A stretch of 64,000 nucleotides of DNA from JACQAP01 sp035548375 (GTDB lineage Bacteria > Pseudomonadota > Gammaproteobacteria > Burkholderiales > JACQAP01). The notes below the pieces were generated by a model. That model did no database searches and had not been told where the DNA came from. It worked only from the letters and a program-made list of their open reading frames with translations. Position 1 is the stretch's first letter; each line of letters begins with the position of its first letter. Both the position numbers and the translations under genes were made by a program. This document shows, in pieces, positions 15,230 to 24,188 of the stretch. The DNA lies in assembly GCA_035548375.1 (NCBI GenBank), contig DASZTG010000092.1, positions 1 through 64,000 of the forward strand. Reading direction: 5' to 3'.

Positions 15230-15766
15230 TCAGCCGAGCGCGCCCGCCTTCTTGGCCAGGTCGACGATGTTGACGATGCGCTTGACGCCGAGGGTCACAT
15301 GCTCGCAGCTGAGCGTTGCGCCGCTGATGTTCGCGATGTCCTCGCCGACCCGCAGCGCCGACGCTGCGGTCTTTCCGGCAAATTGGCGCCGCCAGGCCGC
15401 GTTGCGGATTTCAAAGCCGTGGCTTTCCCGGTACGACAGTATTTCGATCTGCGTCACCGAGCCATCGACGCGGATTCCCACCGCATAGGAAATGAGCTCG
15501 AATTTGCCGATGACGGCGTCGACTACCACGTAGCCGAGGGTTGCATCGCCCGCGCGCGCCACGCGCACGGGCCATGCTACGGTTCGCGCCTGCACCCCGC
15601 GGGATGCGAGCTCCTGCATCTGCGTGGAATCGAGCTTGATCTCGACGGACTCGAACCTGTCCGCGTCGGGAAAGACGGATTTCGCGGCCTGGTCGGCCGT
15701 CATGTAGTCGATCGCATGGGCACTTGCCGGCGCCAGCACGCAGGCAGCGGCAAGGGCCCATCGCAT
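15230..15766 (-). CDS. Exported FMN-binding domain protein
   Basis: 178 aa with a signal peptide (cut after ASAHA near 18). The C-terminal half is an FMN_bind domain as in RnfG and NqrC, with the flavinylation motif SGAT-L-S (148-153); Thr151 is the expected residue for covalent FMN attachment by an ApbE-type transferase, not present in the window. The start overlaps the upstream stop by 1 nt (TGATG), so it is coupled to the barrel gene. It probably relays electrons in the periplasm. Confidence 0.82.
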   Translation of the reverse strand: MRWALAAACVLAPASAHAIDYMTADQAAKSVFPDADRFESVEIKLDSTQMQELASRGVQARTVAWPVRVARAGDATLGYVVVDAVIGKFELISYAVGIRVDGSVTQIEILSYRESHGFEIRNAAWRRQFAGKTAASALRVGEDIANISGATLSCEHVTLGVKRIVNIVDLAKKAGALG

Positions 15767-17088
15767 CAGAAGCTCCAGCCGAGTCCCAAGTCGAAGCGGT
15801 TGTTGTCCTCGTTCTCGCGGAATTTCTGGTAGTCCGCTTTCAGCACGATGCCGGGCGAAACCTTGAAATTCGCACCGACGGTGACCACGCGCTCGGTCTT
15901 CGCGGGGTCGGGCGTCAGGCCCTGTCCGAGGTCGGCAAAACTGCTCGCCGTGTTGAATTGCTCCCAGCGCACGAAAGGCGACAGGACGTAGTCGTTATGC
16001 GTCCACAGCTGGTATGCCGCCTGCGTGTACCACCCGTAAAACGACTCGGGAATCAGGGTCAGGCTGCCGACCAGCGGCGTGTTGAGTTCCGCTGTGTTGG
16101 AAATGGTTCCGCGGGCATATAACGCGGAAAGATCCCAGCGACCCGGCGTCCAGCGCGTATGCAGGTCCCACAGCGTGATGCGCGACGTCGTCACCGCCTG
16201 GGCCTGGGTCGCATTCCCGGTGAAGATCGAGCCTCCGACCAGCAATCCCGGAACGCCACGCCAGTTCAGCGCTGTGTAGACGGACACGTCATGCCCCTTC
16301 GCGAGGGCCAATTCCTGGTGGATGGATCCGAGCGGGGATTCCGCGCCTTCCGTCGAGGTTGCGTCCCACTTGTTCAGGTCGAAGCCCGTGCCCAATCCCG
16401 TCTGCCAAGTCAGGCCGTTGTCGAAATTTCCGACGACCTGCAGGCCGCCTTCGCGCCAGGTGGTGGGGATGATCGCCGTTTCCACGAAGTTGCGCTCCAC
16501 GCCGTAGTAGTTCGTGGGCTCGTGCTTTTCGTTCAACAGGCCGGCCGGCACCAGGATGAGCCCCCCCCTCGCGGACCAGGTGGGGTTGATCAGATGCTCG
16601 ATATAGGCCTGTTCGACTTCGACTTCGCCCGGATCGTCCGCCGACGTCACGGCATGCTCCACCTCGAGTTCGGTCACGACCTTGTTGACGTCGTCGAAGC
16701 GATGCTGCAGCCCGATCACGAAGCGGCGCATGTCGAATTGCGTGTCCTGCGTATGCTTGGTCGGACGGTTGTAGTTGACTTCGCCGTAGCTGAATATCAC
16801 CGTCGCAGGCTCGTGCGACTCCGCCGCCGGCGCGGCGGCCACGGGTGCAGGCGCCGATGCGGCCGCGGGAGCGGGAGACGTCGCCGCCGGTGCGGGCGCG
16901 GCGGCCTTCTCCTCCTGCATGCGTTTGAGCTCGGATTTCACCTTGTTCAGTTCATCGACGAGTTGATCCACCTTGCGCGCGAGCTCCTCTTCGCTGGTGC
17001 TCTGGGCGAATGCGCCGGATACCATCAGCGCCAGGTTGGCTGCAACCAGGAATCTAAGGGGCGGCCCCATCAGACGGCTTCGATTCAT
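15766..17088 (-). CDS. Outer-membrane beta-barrel protein (phosphate-selective-porin-like)
   Basis: 440 aa. Signal peptide (cut after GAFA near 28), a predicted coiled coil of Glu/Lys/Leu heptads (about 32-62), an Ala/Pro linker (about 65-95), then a long barrel ending in GLGWSF with the C-terminal Phe of outer-membrane proteins. The segment VFSYGEVNYN...RRFVIGLQHRFDD resembles OprP/OprO-like barrels; the substrate is unknown. GGAGGGAG lies in front of the ATG at 17088. It lies between the di-haem peroxidase and FMN protein genes, so it may serve the same redox process. Confidence 0.8.
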   Translation of the reverse strand: MNRSRLMGPPLRFLVAANLALMVSGAFAQSTSEEELARKVDQLVDELNKVKSELKRMQEEKAAAPAPAATSPAPAAASAPAPVAAAPAAESHEPATVIFSYGEVNYNRPTKHTQDTQFDMRRFVIGLQHRFDDVNKVVTELEVEHAVTSADDPGEVEVEQAYIEHLINPTWSARGGLILVPAGLLNEKHEPTNYYGVERNFVETAIIPTTWREGGLQVVGNFDNGLTWQTGLGTGFDLNKWDATSTEGAESPLGSIHQELALAKGHDVSVYTALNWRGVPGLLVGGSIFTGNATQAQAVTTSRITLWDLHTRWTPGRWDLSALYARGTISNTAELNTPLVGSLTLIPESFYGWYTQAAYQLWTHNDYVLSPFVRWEQFNTASSFADLGQGLTPDPAKTERVVTVGANFKVSPGIVLKADYQKFRENEDNNRFDLGLGWSF

Positions 17089-17192
17089 GAACTCCCTCCA
17101 GGAACGAGTTTGATACCCACAAGATGCTGCCGCGCCTTTCGGATCCGACACGGCGGAATTTCCCTTTGTCGCGATATGCGGCTTCCGAACCC

Positions 17193-18377
17193 TCACTGCG
17201 TGTAGCCGTCGGTCAGCGTGCCGAGGAACACGATCACGTCGTCGATTTCGGCGTCCGTGAGCGCGGGCGCATCGCCCAGGCTGCGGTTGTACGGCACCTC
17301 GGTGGTGTTCACGTTTGCGTGGTACTGCGGCGGCAGGTCGTCGAATTTCTGCGGCACGCCGCCGACGAGCGGATAGAACTTTTCCGGGTTGGTGTCGCGC
17401 TGGACGTAGAACGTCAGCGCATCTTTCAGCGTCGTGAACTTGCCATTGTGGAAGAACGCCTTTCGCAGGGCGACGTTGCGCAGGGAGGGCACCTTGAATG
17501 CGCCGCAAAGATCCGTATGAGCAGTCAAGTCGGCGCGCTGGCACAGGCCGAGATCGAAGTAAGCCGGATCGGCATTTCGGGTGATTGCCGGGTTGCGAGG
17601 CACGCCGAGGTTGTCGTAGGTGAAGTCGGTGAACAGCGGCAGCGAGCCGTCCGCCCCCTTGGCTGAAGGATGGCATCCCGCGCAGTTGCCCTTGGTCGGG
17701 GAGCTGAACAGCGCGAGGCCGCGAAGCTCCTGCTGGGTGAGCGATGCCTTTCCCTGCAGGAACGCGTCGTACTTGCTCGTGTATGAGTTGAACTCGCCGT
17801 CCTCGCGCTCGTACTGCTGGATAGCCAAGGTCATCCTCAGGTAGGCGCCGTCCACGTCGCTGAAAATATTCGCGCCGTATACCGACTTGAATTCCGACGC
17901 GTAGGAAGCCGCGGCAAGCTTCGTCACCACGCTCGCCTTGTCCGCATTCGCCATCTCGAAGGAATTGAGGAAGGGTTCCGCGGCCTGCTCAGCCGGCGTC
18001 GCCGCCCGGCCGTCCCAGAAAAATCCGCCGGTCGGCGTGCCTTCGTCGTCGAAAAAGAACGGCGTATTCGTCAGCAGGTAGCGAATGCCCGGCGTCTTGC
18101 GGATGCCCTGCTGGTTGCTTGCGGGGCCGCCCAGTTGCACCGCGAGGGCATTCGACGGCGAGTGGCCGAACGCGGGATCGTGGCAGGTTGCGCAGGACTG
18201 CGCCCCCGATGCTGACAACGACGTGTCCTTGAATATTTTCTCGCCGAGGGCTGCCTGTGCGGACAAGGCAGTTGCCCCCGATTGCCCGGAGCCGGACGAA
18301 CCGGAGGAGCCGCATCCCGACAGCAGGAGCACGGCTGCGGACAGAAAAATCCCCGGTATGGCGGCGGCGTTCATCAA
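17193..18377 (-). CDS. Di-haem cytochrome c peroxidase-family lipoprotein
   Basis: 394 aa. The lipobox LLLSGC gives lipidated Cys22, followed by a Gly/Ser-rich spacer. Two c-type haem sites, CATCH (62-66) and CAGCH (232-236), mark the bacterial cytochrome c peroxidase/MauG superfamily. FWDGRA near 120-125 and FKVPSLRNVALRKAFFHNG are family signatures. It is likely anchored in the envelope and reduces peroxide or oxidises a specific partner. First gene of the four-gene redox cluster. An 11-bp direct repeat lies 44 bp upstream. Confidence 0.85.
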   Translation of the reverse strand: MMNAAAIPGIFLSAAVLLLSGCGSSGSSGSGQSGATALSAQAALGEKIFKDTSLSASGAQSCATCHDPAFGHSPSNALAVQLGGPASNQQGIRKTPGIRYLLTNTPFFFDDEGTPTGGFFWDGRAATPAEQAAEPFLNSFEMANADKASVVTKLAAASYASEFKSVYGANIFSDVDGAYLRMTLAIQQYEREDGEFNSYTSKYDAFLQGKASLTQQELRGLALFSSPTKGNCAGCHPSAKGADGSLPLFTDFTYDNLGVPRNPAITRNADPAYFDLGLCQRADLTAHTDLCGAFKVPSLRNVALRKAFFHNGKFTTLKDALTFYVQRDTNPEKFYPLVGGVPQKFDDLPPQYHANVNTTEVPYNRSLGDAPALTDAEIDDVIVFLGTLTDGYTQ

Positions 18378-18421
18378 ATCGCTCTCGAATTATTGTGGCG
18401 GGACAGAAAGTACGAATACGA

Positions 18422-18452
18422 ACAATTTGCAACAATTCGATACTATTTGCAA
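18422..18452. repeat. Two 11-bp direct repeats 20 bp apart upstream of the peroxidase gene
   Basis: ACAATTTGCAA (18422-18432) and ACTATTTGCAA (18442-18452) differ at one base and start exactly 20 bp apart, about two helical turns. They lie in a low-GC patch 45-75 bp before the di-haem peroxidase start, a good position for a regulator binding as a direct-repeat dimer. Confidence 0.45.
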
Positions 18453-18676
18453 TACCGATACGCAGAGCAAGGACAAGCCAGGAAAAGCGAACGGTCAGCT
18501 TGCAGTCAGAATTATTCCGTTAATAGAGTCTCTTGGCGAATACTCGGAGGATAAGGAACGCCTTCCGTTCCCGATCCCTGGACGCGATGCGTGCGGGATG
18601 GACGCAGCGATCACGTAAGACAAGCCGCGATTCCGGGCCGGTCCGCGGTCGAATCGTAAGGCTGTTGAAAGTATTC

Positions 18677-19852
18677 TCAGGACTGCCTGAGCACGGACTC
18701 GAGGACCGAAGCCATCTCGTCGATCTCCGCAGTGGAGACGTTCAGTGCCGGCATGAATCTCAGCAGATTCGGTCGCGGCGCATTCAGCAATACGCCGGCT
18801 TCCCGCGCGCTGTCCACGACTGCGGAAGCCACATCTCTCTTGAGGTCGAGCGCCACCAGAAGCCCGCGGCCGCGCACTTCACCCAGCCCTGCCCTCGCGG
18901 ACAGGGCCGACAATGTTTTCACGAGATGGGCACCGCTGGCCTCGACACCGCGCAGGAAACCGGGAGCAAGCATTGCGTCCATGATCGCGCAACCGACCGC
19001 TGCCATGAGCGGATTGCCGTTGAAGGTCCCGCCCTGGTCGCCATGTTCGAACACGGACACCGATTCCTTTGCGACAAGCGCGGCCAGCGGCACGCCGCCG
19101 CCCAGGCCCTTGCCCAGGGTCATGATGTCCGGCTCGATGCCGGAGTACTCGTAGCCCCACAACTTCCCGGTCCTCGCCACGCCGGTCTGGATTTCATCGA
19201 CGATCAGCAGCAGTTTCCTTTTGCGCGTCAGCTCGCGCAGGCCGCGCATGAACTCGTCGGTCGCGATGATGACACCGGTTTCGCCCTGGATGGGCTCCAG
19301 CATGACGGCAACCGTCCTGTCGGATATCAGCGCCTCGACAGAAGCGAGATCGTTGAGCTTCGCTTTCGGGAAGCCAGGCACCTTGGGCTCGAACAAGTCG
19401 CGGAATTGCGGCTTGCCCGACGCCGACATCGTGGCCAGCGTGCGCCCGTGGAACGAATTTTCGAACGTGATGATCTCGTAGGCGCCATCCTTGTTGCGCG
19501 CTCCCCATTTGCGCGCGAGCTTGATCGCGCCTTCATTGGCTTCCGCGCCGCTGTTGGTGAAGAACACTTTCTGGAAGCAGCTGTTGCGCTCTATCACCTG
19601 AGCGAGGCGCATCGACGGCTCGTTGTAGAACGCCGGGCTCGGCGTGATGAGCTTGCGCGACTGCTCCGCAAGCGCGTCGGAGATGAGGCGCGGACTATGT
19701 CCCAGGCAGTTGACTGCCCAGCCCTGGACGAAATCCAGGTAGCGCTTGCCCGCGTGGTCCCACAGCCAGGATCCTTCGCCGCGCACGAATATGATCGGCG
19801 GGCGCGAAGTAATCTCCATCAACGAACGAACCGGGAAATCGTCGAAATTCAT
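18677..19852 (-). CDS. argD: Class-III aminotransferase, probably acetylornithine transaminase ArgD
   Basis: 391 aa, cytosolic, PLP-dependent. Landmarks are FTNSGAEANEGAIKLAR (about 99-115), SFHGRTLATMSASG, EPIQGETGV, LLIVDEIQTGVARTGKLW with the PLP-binding Asp, TLGKGLGGGVPLAA with the Schiff-base Lys near 245, and GGTFNGNPL. The best match is N-acetylornithine aminotransferase, but no other arginine gene is adjacent, and related enzymes acting on other omega-amino acids share these motifs. Confidence 0.82.
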   Translation of the reverse strand: MNFDDFPVRSLMEITSRPPIIFVRGEGSWLWDHAGKRYLDFVQGWAVNCLGHSPRLISDALAEQSRKLITPSPAFYNEPSMRLAQVIERNSCFQKVFFTNSGAEANEGAIKLARKWGARNKDGAYEIITFENSFHGRTLATMSASGKPQFRDLFEPKVPGFPKAKLNDLASVEALISDRTVAVMLEPIQGETGVIIATDEFMRGLRELTRKRKLLLIVDEIQTGVARTGKLWGYEYSGIEPDIMTLGKGLGGGVPLAALVAKESVSVFEHGDQGGTFNGNPLMAAVGCAIMDAMLAPGFLRGVEASGAHLVKTLSALSARAGLGEVRGRGLLVALDLKRDVASAVVDSAREAGVLLNAPRPNLLRFMPALNVSTAEIDEMASVLESVLRQS

Positions 19853-19917
19853 GTCGCCTTACCTGTCGCCATTCGAATACCGTTGGGAAGTTCTCGAGAG
19901 TGCGGCCGCGGACGCAT

Positions 19918-20613
19918 TCAACCCGTCGTGCCGAAAATGGAGCCGATGCCGGCCGTCACCGCCATTGCCAGCGCGCCCCAGAACGTGACGCGCACAGCCC
20001 CCTTCGCCACGTTGGCACCTCCCGCGCGCGCGGCCAATGCGCCAAGGAGGGCGAGGAACACGAGCGAGGTCAATCCCACCAGAAGAATCAGCTTGGCCGC
20101 GGGTGCCGCCACCGCCACGATAAGGGGCAAAGCCGCGCCGACGGAATAGCTCGACGCCGACGCCAGTGCAGCCTGGAGGGGTCGCGCCGCCTGTGCCTCC
20201 GATATCCCGAGCTCGTCGCGCGCATGGGCGCCCAGGGCGTCGTGCGAGGTCAATTGCGTGGCGACTTTCTTCGCCAGGTCGGGTTCGAGGCCGCGGGCAA
20301 CATAGATGGCGGCGAGCTCGCGAAGCTCGCCTTCGTCGTCGGTCTCCAGCTCCTTGCGTTCGCGCTCGATGTCCGCCGCTTCCGCGTCCGCCTGCGAGTG
20401 CACTGAAACGTATTCGCCTGCCGCCATGGACATGGCGCCGGCCACCATGCCGGCCACGCCCGCGATCATGATGTTCGACTGCGTGGCTTGCGCGGCCGCG
20501 ACGCCGACGACGAGGCTGGCGGTCGAGAGGATGCCGTCGTTCGCGCCCAGCACCGCCGCCCGCAACCAGCCGATGCGCTTGATGCCGTGCCTTTCCCGGT
20601 GTCGATGCGCCAT
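19918..20613 (-). CDS. VIT1/CCC1-family iron/manganese transporter
   Basis: 231 aa from the ATG at 20613. HRHRERHGIKRIGWLRAAVLGANDGILSTASLVVGVA is the conserved first membrane helix. A cytoplasmic Glu/Asp-rich helical domain (about 75-140; ADIERERKELETDDEGE) follows, then three more hydrophobic segments. The family moves Fe2+ or Mn2+ out of the cytosol. It follows the carbonic anhydrase gene by 31 bp on the same strand. Confidence 0.88.
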   Translation of the reverse strand: MAHRHRERHGIKRIGWLRAAVLGANDGILSTASLVVGVAAAQATQSNIMIAGVAGMVAGAMSMAAGEYVSVHSQADAEAADIERERKELETDDEGELRELAAIYVARGLEPDLAKKVATQLTSHDALGAHARDELGISEAQAARPLQAALASASSYSVGAALPLIVAVAAPAAKLILLVGLTSLVFLALLGALAARAGGANVAKGAVRVTFWGALAMAVTAGIGSIFGTTG

Positions 20614-20644
20614 CCTCGGAGTCGCAGCCCCGAATCCTTGGGCG

Positions 20645-21325
20645 TTAGCGTGCAACGCCCAAGCCGGCAACCTTGCCGGTCGGGTCGAGGGAATTCAGCG
20701 CTGCCTCATAAGAGGGCTCCAGGTCTCCGGGATTCTCCACGGACATCCTCAGGTCGCGGATGACGCCATCCTTGAGATCGTAGGCCCAGCTGTGCACGGC
20801 GACCTGCTGCCCGCGCGCCCAGGCATCCTGCACGACGGTCGTCTGCGCGACGTTGAGTGCCTGCTCGATGACGTTGAGTTCGCACAGGCGCGTGATGCGC
20901 TCCTCGCGCGAAGCGATTGCCGCCAGTGCGTCGCGATGCTTCTGCCCGACGTCCTGGACGTGTCGCAGCCAGTTGTCGATCAAGCCCAGCTTCAGGTTGT
21001 CGTGCGCAGCCGTCACGCCGCCGCAGCCGTAGTGCCCGCAGACGATGACGTGCTTCACCTTCAGCACATCGACGGCGTATTGCAGCACCGAGAGGCAGTT
21101 CAGGTCCGCGTGCACGACGATGTTGGCGACGTTGCGGTGGACGAAGACCTCGCCCGGCGCCAGGTTGGTGATCTGGTTGGCGGGCACGCGGCTGTCCGAG
21201 CAGCCGATCCAGAGGTATTCCGGAACCTGGATCTTCGACAGGTTGGTGAAGTAATCGGGCTCGCGGGCGCGCACGCCCGCCGCCCACAGGCGGTTGTTGG
21301 TGAGCAGCTTGTCGAGTCTCTTCAT
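20645..21325 (-). CDS. can: Beta-class carbonic anhydrase
   Basis: 226 aa, cytosolic. It interconverts CO2 and bicarbonate. The zinc ligands are visible: Cys and Asp in CSDSRVPA (about 42-49), and His and Cys in CGHYGCGG (about 98-105). The ATG at 21325 gives the typical N terminus MKRLDKLL; an upstream ATG at 21343 is possible. Same strand and close to the VIT-family gene and the YaiI/DUF188 gene. Confidence 0.95.
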   Translation of the reverse strand: MKRLDKLLTNNRLWAAGVRAREPDYFTNLSKIQVPEYLWIGCSDSRVPANQITNLAPGEVFVHRNVANIVVHADLNCLSVLQYAVDVLKVKHVIVCGHYGCGGVTAAHDNLKLGLIDNWLRHVQDVGQKHRDALAAIASREERITRLCELNVIEQALNVAQTTVVQDAWARGQQVAVHSWAYDLKDGVIRDLRMSVENPGDLEPSYEAALNSLDPTGKVAGLGVAR

Positions 21326-21358
21326 GCCGCAATCATTCCACAACTGCGGCCGGCGCGC

Positions 21359-21811
21359 CTACCGCGCGCGCGCCGCCGCCAGGAAGCGGTCCAGCCTCGC
21401 GGCGAACGCCTGCCGATCGGCATGGCTGAAGCCGGCGGGACCGCCCGTGTCGACCCCGCTGCTGCGCAGCTCGTCCATGAGCTTGCGCATGGCCAGGCGC
21501 TCCTTGATGTTGTCCGTGGTGAACGCCTCGCCACGGGGATCCAGGGCGTTCGCGCCTTTGGCGAGCACCGCGGCGGCAAGCGGAATGTCTCCCGTGACGA
21601 CGAGATCGCCCGGCTGGACGAGTTCTGCAATCTTGTTGTCGGCGACGTCGAATCCGGGAGGAACCTGGATCGCCTGGATGAACCGGGAAGGCGGGATCCG
21701 GATTGCCTGATTGGCAACCAGGGTGAGCGGCGTCTGCGTCCGCTCGGCGGCCCGGAACAGGATTTCCTTGACGGCGTTCGGGCATGCATCCGCATCCACC
21801 CAGATTCGCAT
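21359..21811 (-). CDS. YaiI/YqxD family (DUF188) protein
   Basis: 150 aa from the ATG at 21811 (an in-frame GTG lies at 21820). RIWVDADACPNAVKEIL at the N terminus and VTGDIPLAAAVLAKGA, with TTDNIKERLAMRKLMDELR later, are the DUF188 signatures, a PIN-like fold of unknown physiological role. The length is normal. It is 33 bp upstream of can on the same strand. Confidence 0.9.
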   Translation of the reverse strand: MRIWVDADACPNAVKEILFRAAERTQTPLTLVANQAIRIPPSRFIQAIQVPPGFDVADNKIAELVQPGDLVVTGDIPLAAAVLAKGANALDPRGEAFTTDNIKERLAMRKLMDELRSSGVDTGGPAGFSHADRQAFAARLDRFLAAARAR

Positions 21812-21825
21812 GCCCGCCACCGCGT

Positions 21826-21993
21826 TCAGCTTGGCGAGGGCGTCTTTTCCTCGGCCGGCGGCGCATCCGCGCCTTCGGCGGCGTCAGGCGAGCCGGCCTT
21901 CTCCGCCGCCTTGCGCAGGCGCTTCTCTTCCTGCTTCTTCTTTTTTGCGATTTCCTTCTGGCGCTTCTCGAATGCGTAATTTGGCTTTGCCAA
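21826..21993 (-). CDS. Small Lys/Glu-rich protein of unknown function
   Basis: 55 aa from a TTG at 21993 preceded by GAGAGGTGACGGA. The sequence begins (M)AKPNYAFEKRQKEIAKKKK, continues with a charged helical stretch and ends in a Pro/Ala/Glu-rich tail. Similar short charged proteins are common in Betaproteobacteria without known function. The ribosome-binding site and 14-bp spacing to the DUF188 gene support it. Confidence 0.65.
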   Translation of the reverse strand: MAKPNYAFEKRQKEIAKKKKQEEKRLRKAAEKAGSPDAAEGADAPPAEEKTPSPS

Positions 21994-22102
21994 TCCGTCA
22001 CCTCTCAATAAGAGTCGAAGACAACAGCTGCCATTCGGCAAAGGCGATTATCGCCTTTATTTTAATAATTTGCGCCACTTTTTGAGGTTGGTTTCGAGAT
22101 CG

Positions 22103-22849
22103 CTATCGCCCCCCCGACACGTCGATGAAGCTTCCCGTGACGTAGGCCGAGTCCTCGGACAGCAGCCACAGGATGGCGCTGGCCACCTCCTCCGCCGTCC
22201 CGCCCCGCTTCATCGGTGTGAACGCCTTGACCCGATCCACCCGGTTTGGCTCGCCCCCGCTGGCATGCATTTCCGTGTAGATGAATCCCGGCCGTACGCC
22301 GTTCACGCGAATGCCTTCCTCCGCGACTTCCTTCGCCAGGCCGACGGTCAGCGAATCGACCGCGCCCTTCGATGCCGCATAGTCGATGTATTCGCCCGGC
22401 GAACCCAGTTGCGACGCCCGCGAGGAGACGTTGACGATCCCGCCGCCCTCCCCGCCCTGCCGGGTCGACATGCGTCGCACCGCTTCACGGCAGCAAATGA
22501 AAGCACCCGTGACATTGGTCGCGAATACGCGTTCTAGCCGGGCCGCATCGATTCCCTCGATCCTGGTCTGCTTTTCGAGAATCCCGGCGTTGTTGACGAG
22601 CGCGGTGACGCGGCCCAGTTGCTTGTCGACGGTTTCGAACAGGTGCACGGCCTCGGCTTCGACCGCGATGTTCGCGGCGACCGCGATGGCATGCCTGCCG
22701 ATTTTTTCGATGTCGCGGACGACGACTTCGGCCGCCTCTCGATTGCGCAGGTAGTTCACGCATACCGCGTATCCGCGTTGCGCGGCCAGCAGCGCCGTTG
22801 CGGCGCCTATGCCGCGGCTGCCTCCGGTCACGATCATGATCTTGTTCAT
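22103..22849 (-). CDS. Short-chain dehydrogenase/reductase (SDR)
   Basis: 248 aa, cytosolic. Rossmann motif TGGSRGIG (about 8-15), NNAG (about 87-90), catalytic Ser in VNVSSRASQLG and YAASK (Tyr/Lys pair about 157-161); the C-terminal YVTGSFIDVSGGR is typical of the classical SDR class. The preference for NAD or NADP cannot be told. It is the last gene in a leftward cluster of sugar-acid-type dehydrogenases, 40 bp after an oxidoreductase gene. Confidence 0.9.
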   Translation of the reverse strand: MNKIMIVTGGSRGIGAATALLAAQRGYAVCVNYLRNREAAEVVVRDIEKIGRHAIAVAANIAVEAEAVHLFETVDKQLGRVTALVNNAGILEKQTRIEGIDAARLERVFATNVTGAFICCREAVRRMSTRQGGEGGGIVNVSSRASQLGSPGEYIDYAASKGAVDSLTVGLAKEVAEEGIRVNGVRPGFIYTEMHASGGEPNRVDRVKAFTPMKRGGTAEEVASAILWLLSEDSAYVTGSFIDVSGGR

Positions 22850-22889
22850 GCGAATGACGCCCTTTTCCGGTTTGTCGCAGCGGCGAACC

Positions 22890-24188
22890 TTAGCTCGTCG
22901 GCAAGGCTGCAACTCCTGCCTTCCGGCATAGCGCCAGCGCCGCTGCCAGCAACGAATACTTGCAAGCGATGTCGGCCAGCGCGGCGGCGGACGGTCCGCC
23001 GTTTTCGAGCGCCAGCAGGAATTCGTCGAGCACCGCGGAAAAATGCTGCTCGTGTGTCGTCCGCAAGCCTGGTGGAATGCGGACGCGATATCCGTCGCCG
23101 ACCGGTTCGATGCCGATGCCGGGGAATTCGGCCTGCATGCCGGCGACGGCTTCTTCCAGGTCACGCGCGAATTCCGCACCGGGCGCGGCAGGCAGCAGGG
23201 TCAGCTCGGTCCGGAAGCTGGTCGCCGGCCCCTGGTCGACGATCAGTGTACAGCGGCTGCCGCGCAGTTCCGCATGATGCAGGTCGCCGCTGCCTTCGGG
23301 CTCCGTCAGGTTCCAGAGCGCTTCGATCTGCACGGAAATGCCGCGCAAACGATAGTGGATCGCCGCATTACAAGGGTAGTGCAGCGCATCGGCTTGCACG
23401 TGCGCGCGGACTTGCTCCGGAAAATCTTCCAGCCCGGTAATGCGCGCGTAGATGTCCCGCGGAACGACAGTCGGCCACTGGCGCGCGGCGAGGTCGCGGA
23501 CGTCGCGTGCCATGTCGAAAGGGCCGGCGTCCGGCAGCATCCATTGCACCAGATCCACCAGGTGGGTGGTGACGTCGGTCATCCCCTCGCCCTGCACGGC
23601 GGTATCGAAATACCATGCCGGCCGCCGCAGCGGACGCCCGTTCACGTTCTTGTACAGGTGATGGACGCTGCGCATGGAGATGGCAGGCCGCGAGCCTTCC
23701 TCGATGAACGACCCGAACACGCGCGCATTGCACGCGAACGCCCTTTGCAGACGGTTCGCGATCTCGTGGCGCTCGGTCATGATGTCCATGCACGGCGTCA
23801 CGGGATCCAGCAGGTCCGCAAGCGCATCGGCCTGCGAAGGCTCGATGATCCACGGCTTGTCCGCGAGCACGGCGATGCCGAGGCGCTTCAAAAACCGGAT
23901 CAGCGGCAATTTCTGGTTGTTCTTCCCGGCGAGGATCGCGACGTCTCCGGGCCGGGTGGCCGCCAGGCGCTCCGGATAGTCCGCACCGCGATGGACGTAC
24001 ATCGTCCAGTGCGTTGGATCGGACGGGCGTTCGTTGAACGCATGGACCAGGCGCAGGAAATTATCCAGGTCCGGCCCGTCGTCGGAGAAGATGCGCACGT
24101 CTTCCTCGATGCGCGGATTGCGCGCGCGCAAGGTCAGTGCGGCGTGAAAATGCCCGGGATTGACGATGATCAGGCGGTGCTTCGCCAT
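22890..24188 (-). CDS. Gfo/Idh/MocA-like oxidoreductase with the 'putative oxidoreductase C-terminal' domain
   Basis: 432 aa. The N-terminal Rossmann part has IIVNPGHFHAAL rather than a classical GxGxxG, and a DKPW motif replaces the usual EKP. The middle has HLVDLVQWMLPDAGPFDMARDVRDLAARQWPTVVPRDIY in pieces typical of the PF16490 type of large Gfo/Idh/MocA proteins, found with carbohydrate-use genes. The substrate is unknown. The start at 24188 overlaps the upstream gene by 19 bp, so the genes are coupled. Confidence 0.72.
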   Translation of the reverse strand: MAKHRLIIVNPGHFHAALTLRARNPRIEEDVRIFSDDGPDLDNFLRLVHAFNERPSDPTHWTMYVHRGADYPERLAATRPGDVAILAGKNNQKLPLIRFLKRLGIAVLADKPWIIEPSQADALADLLDPVTPCMDIMTERHEIANRLQRAFACNARVFGSFIEEGSRPAISMRSVHHLYKNVNGRPLRRPAWYFDTAVQGEGMTDVTTHLVDLVQWMLPDAGPFDMARDVRDLAARQWPTVVPRDIYARITGLEDFPEQVRAHVQADALHYPCNAAIHYRLRGISVQIEALWNLTEPEGSGDLHHAELRGSRCTLIVDQGPATSFRTELTLLPAAPGAEFARDLEEAVAGMQAEFPGIGIEPVGDGYRVRIPPGLRTTHEQHFSAVLDEFLLALENGGPSAAALADIACKYSLLAAALALCRKAGVAALPTS

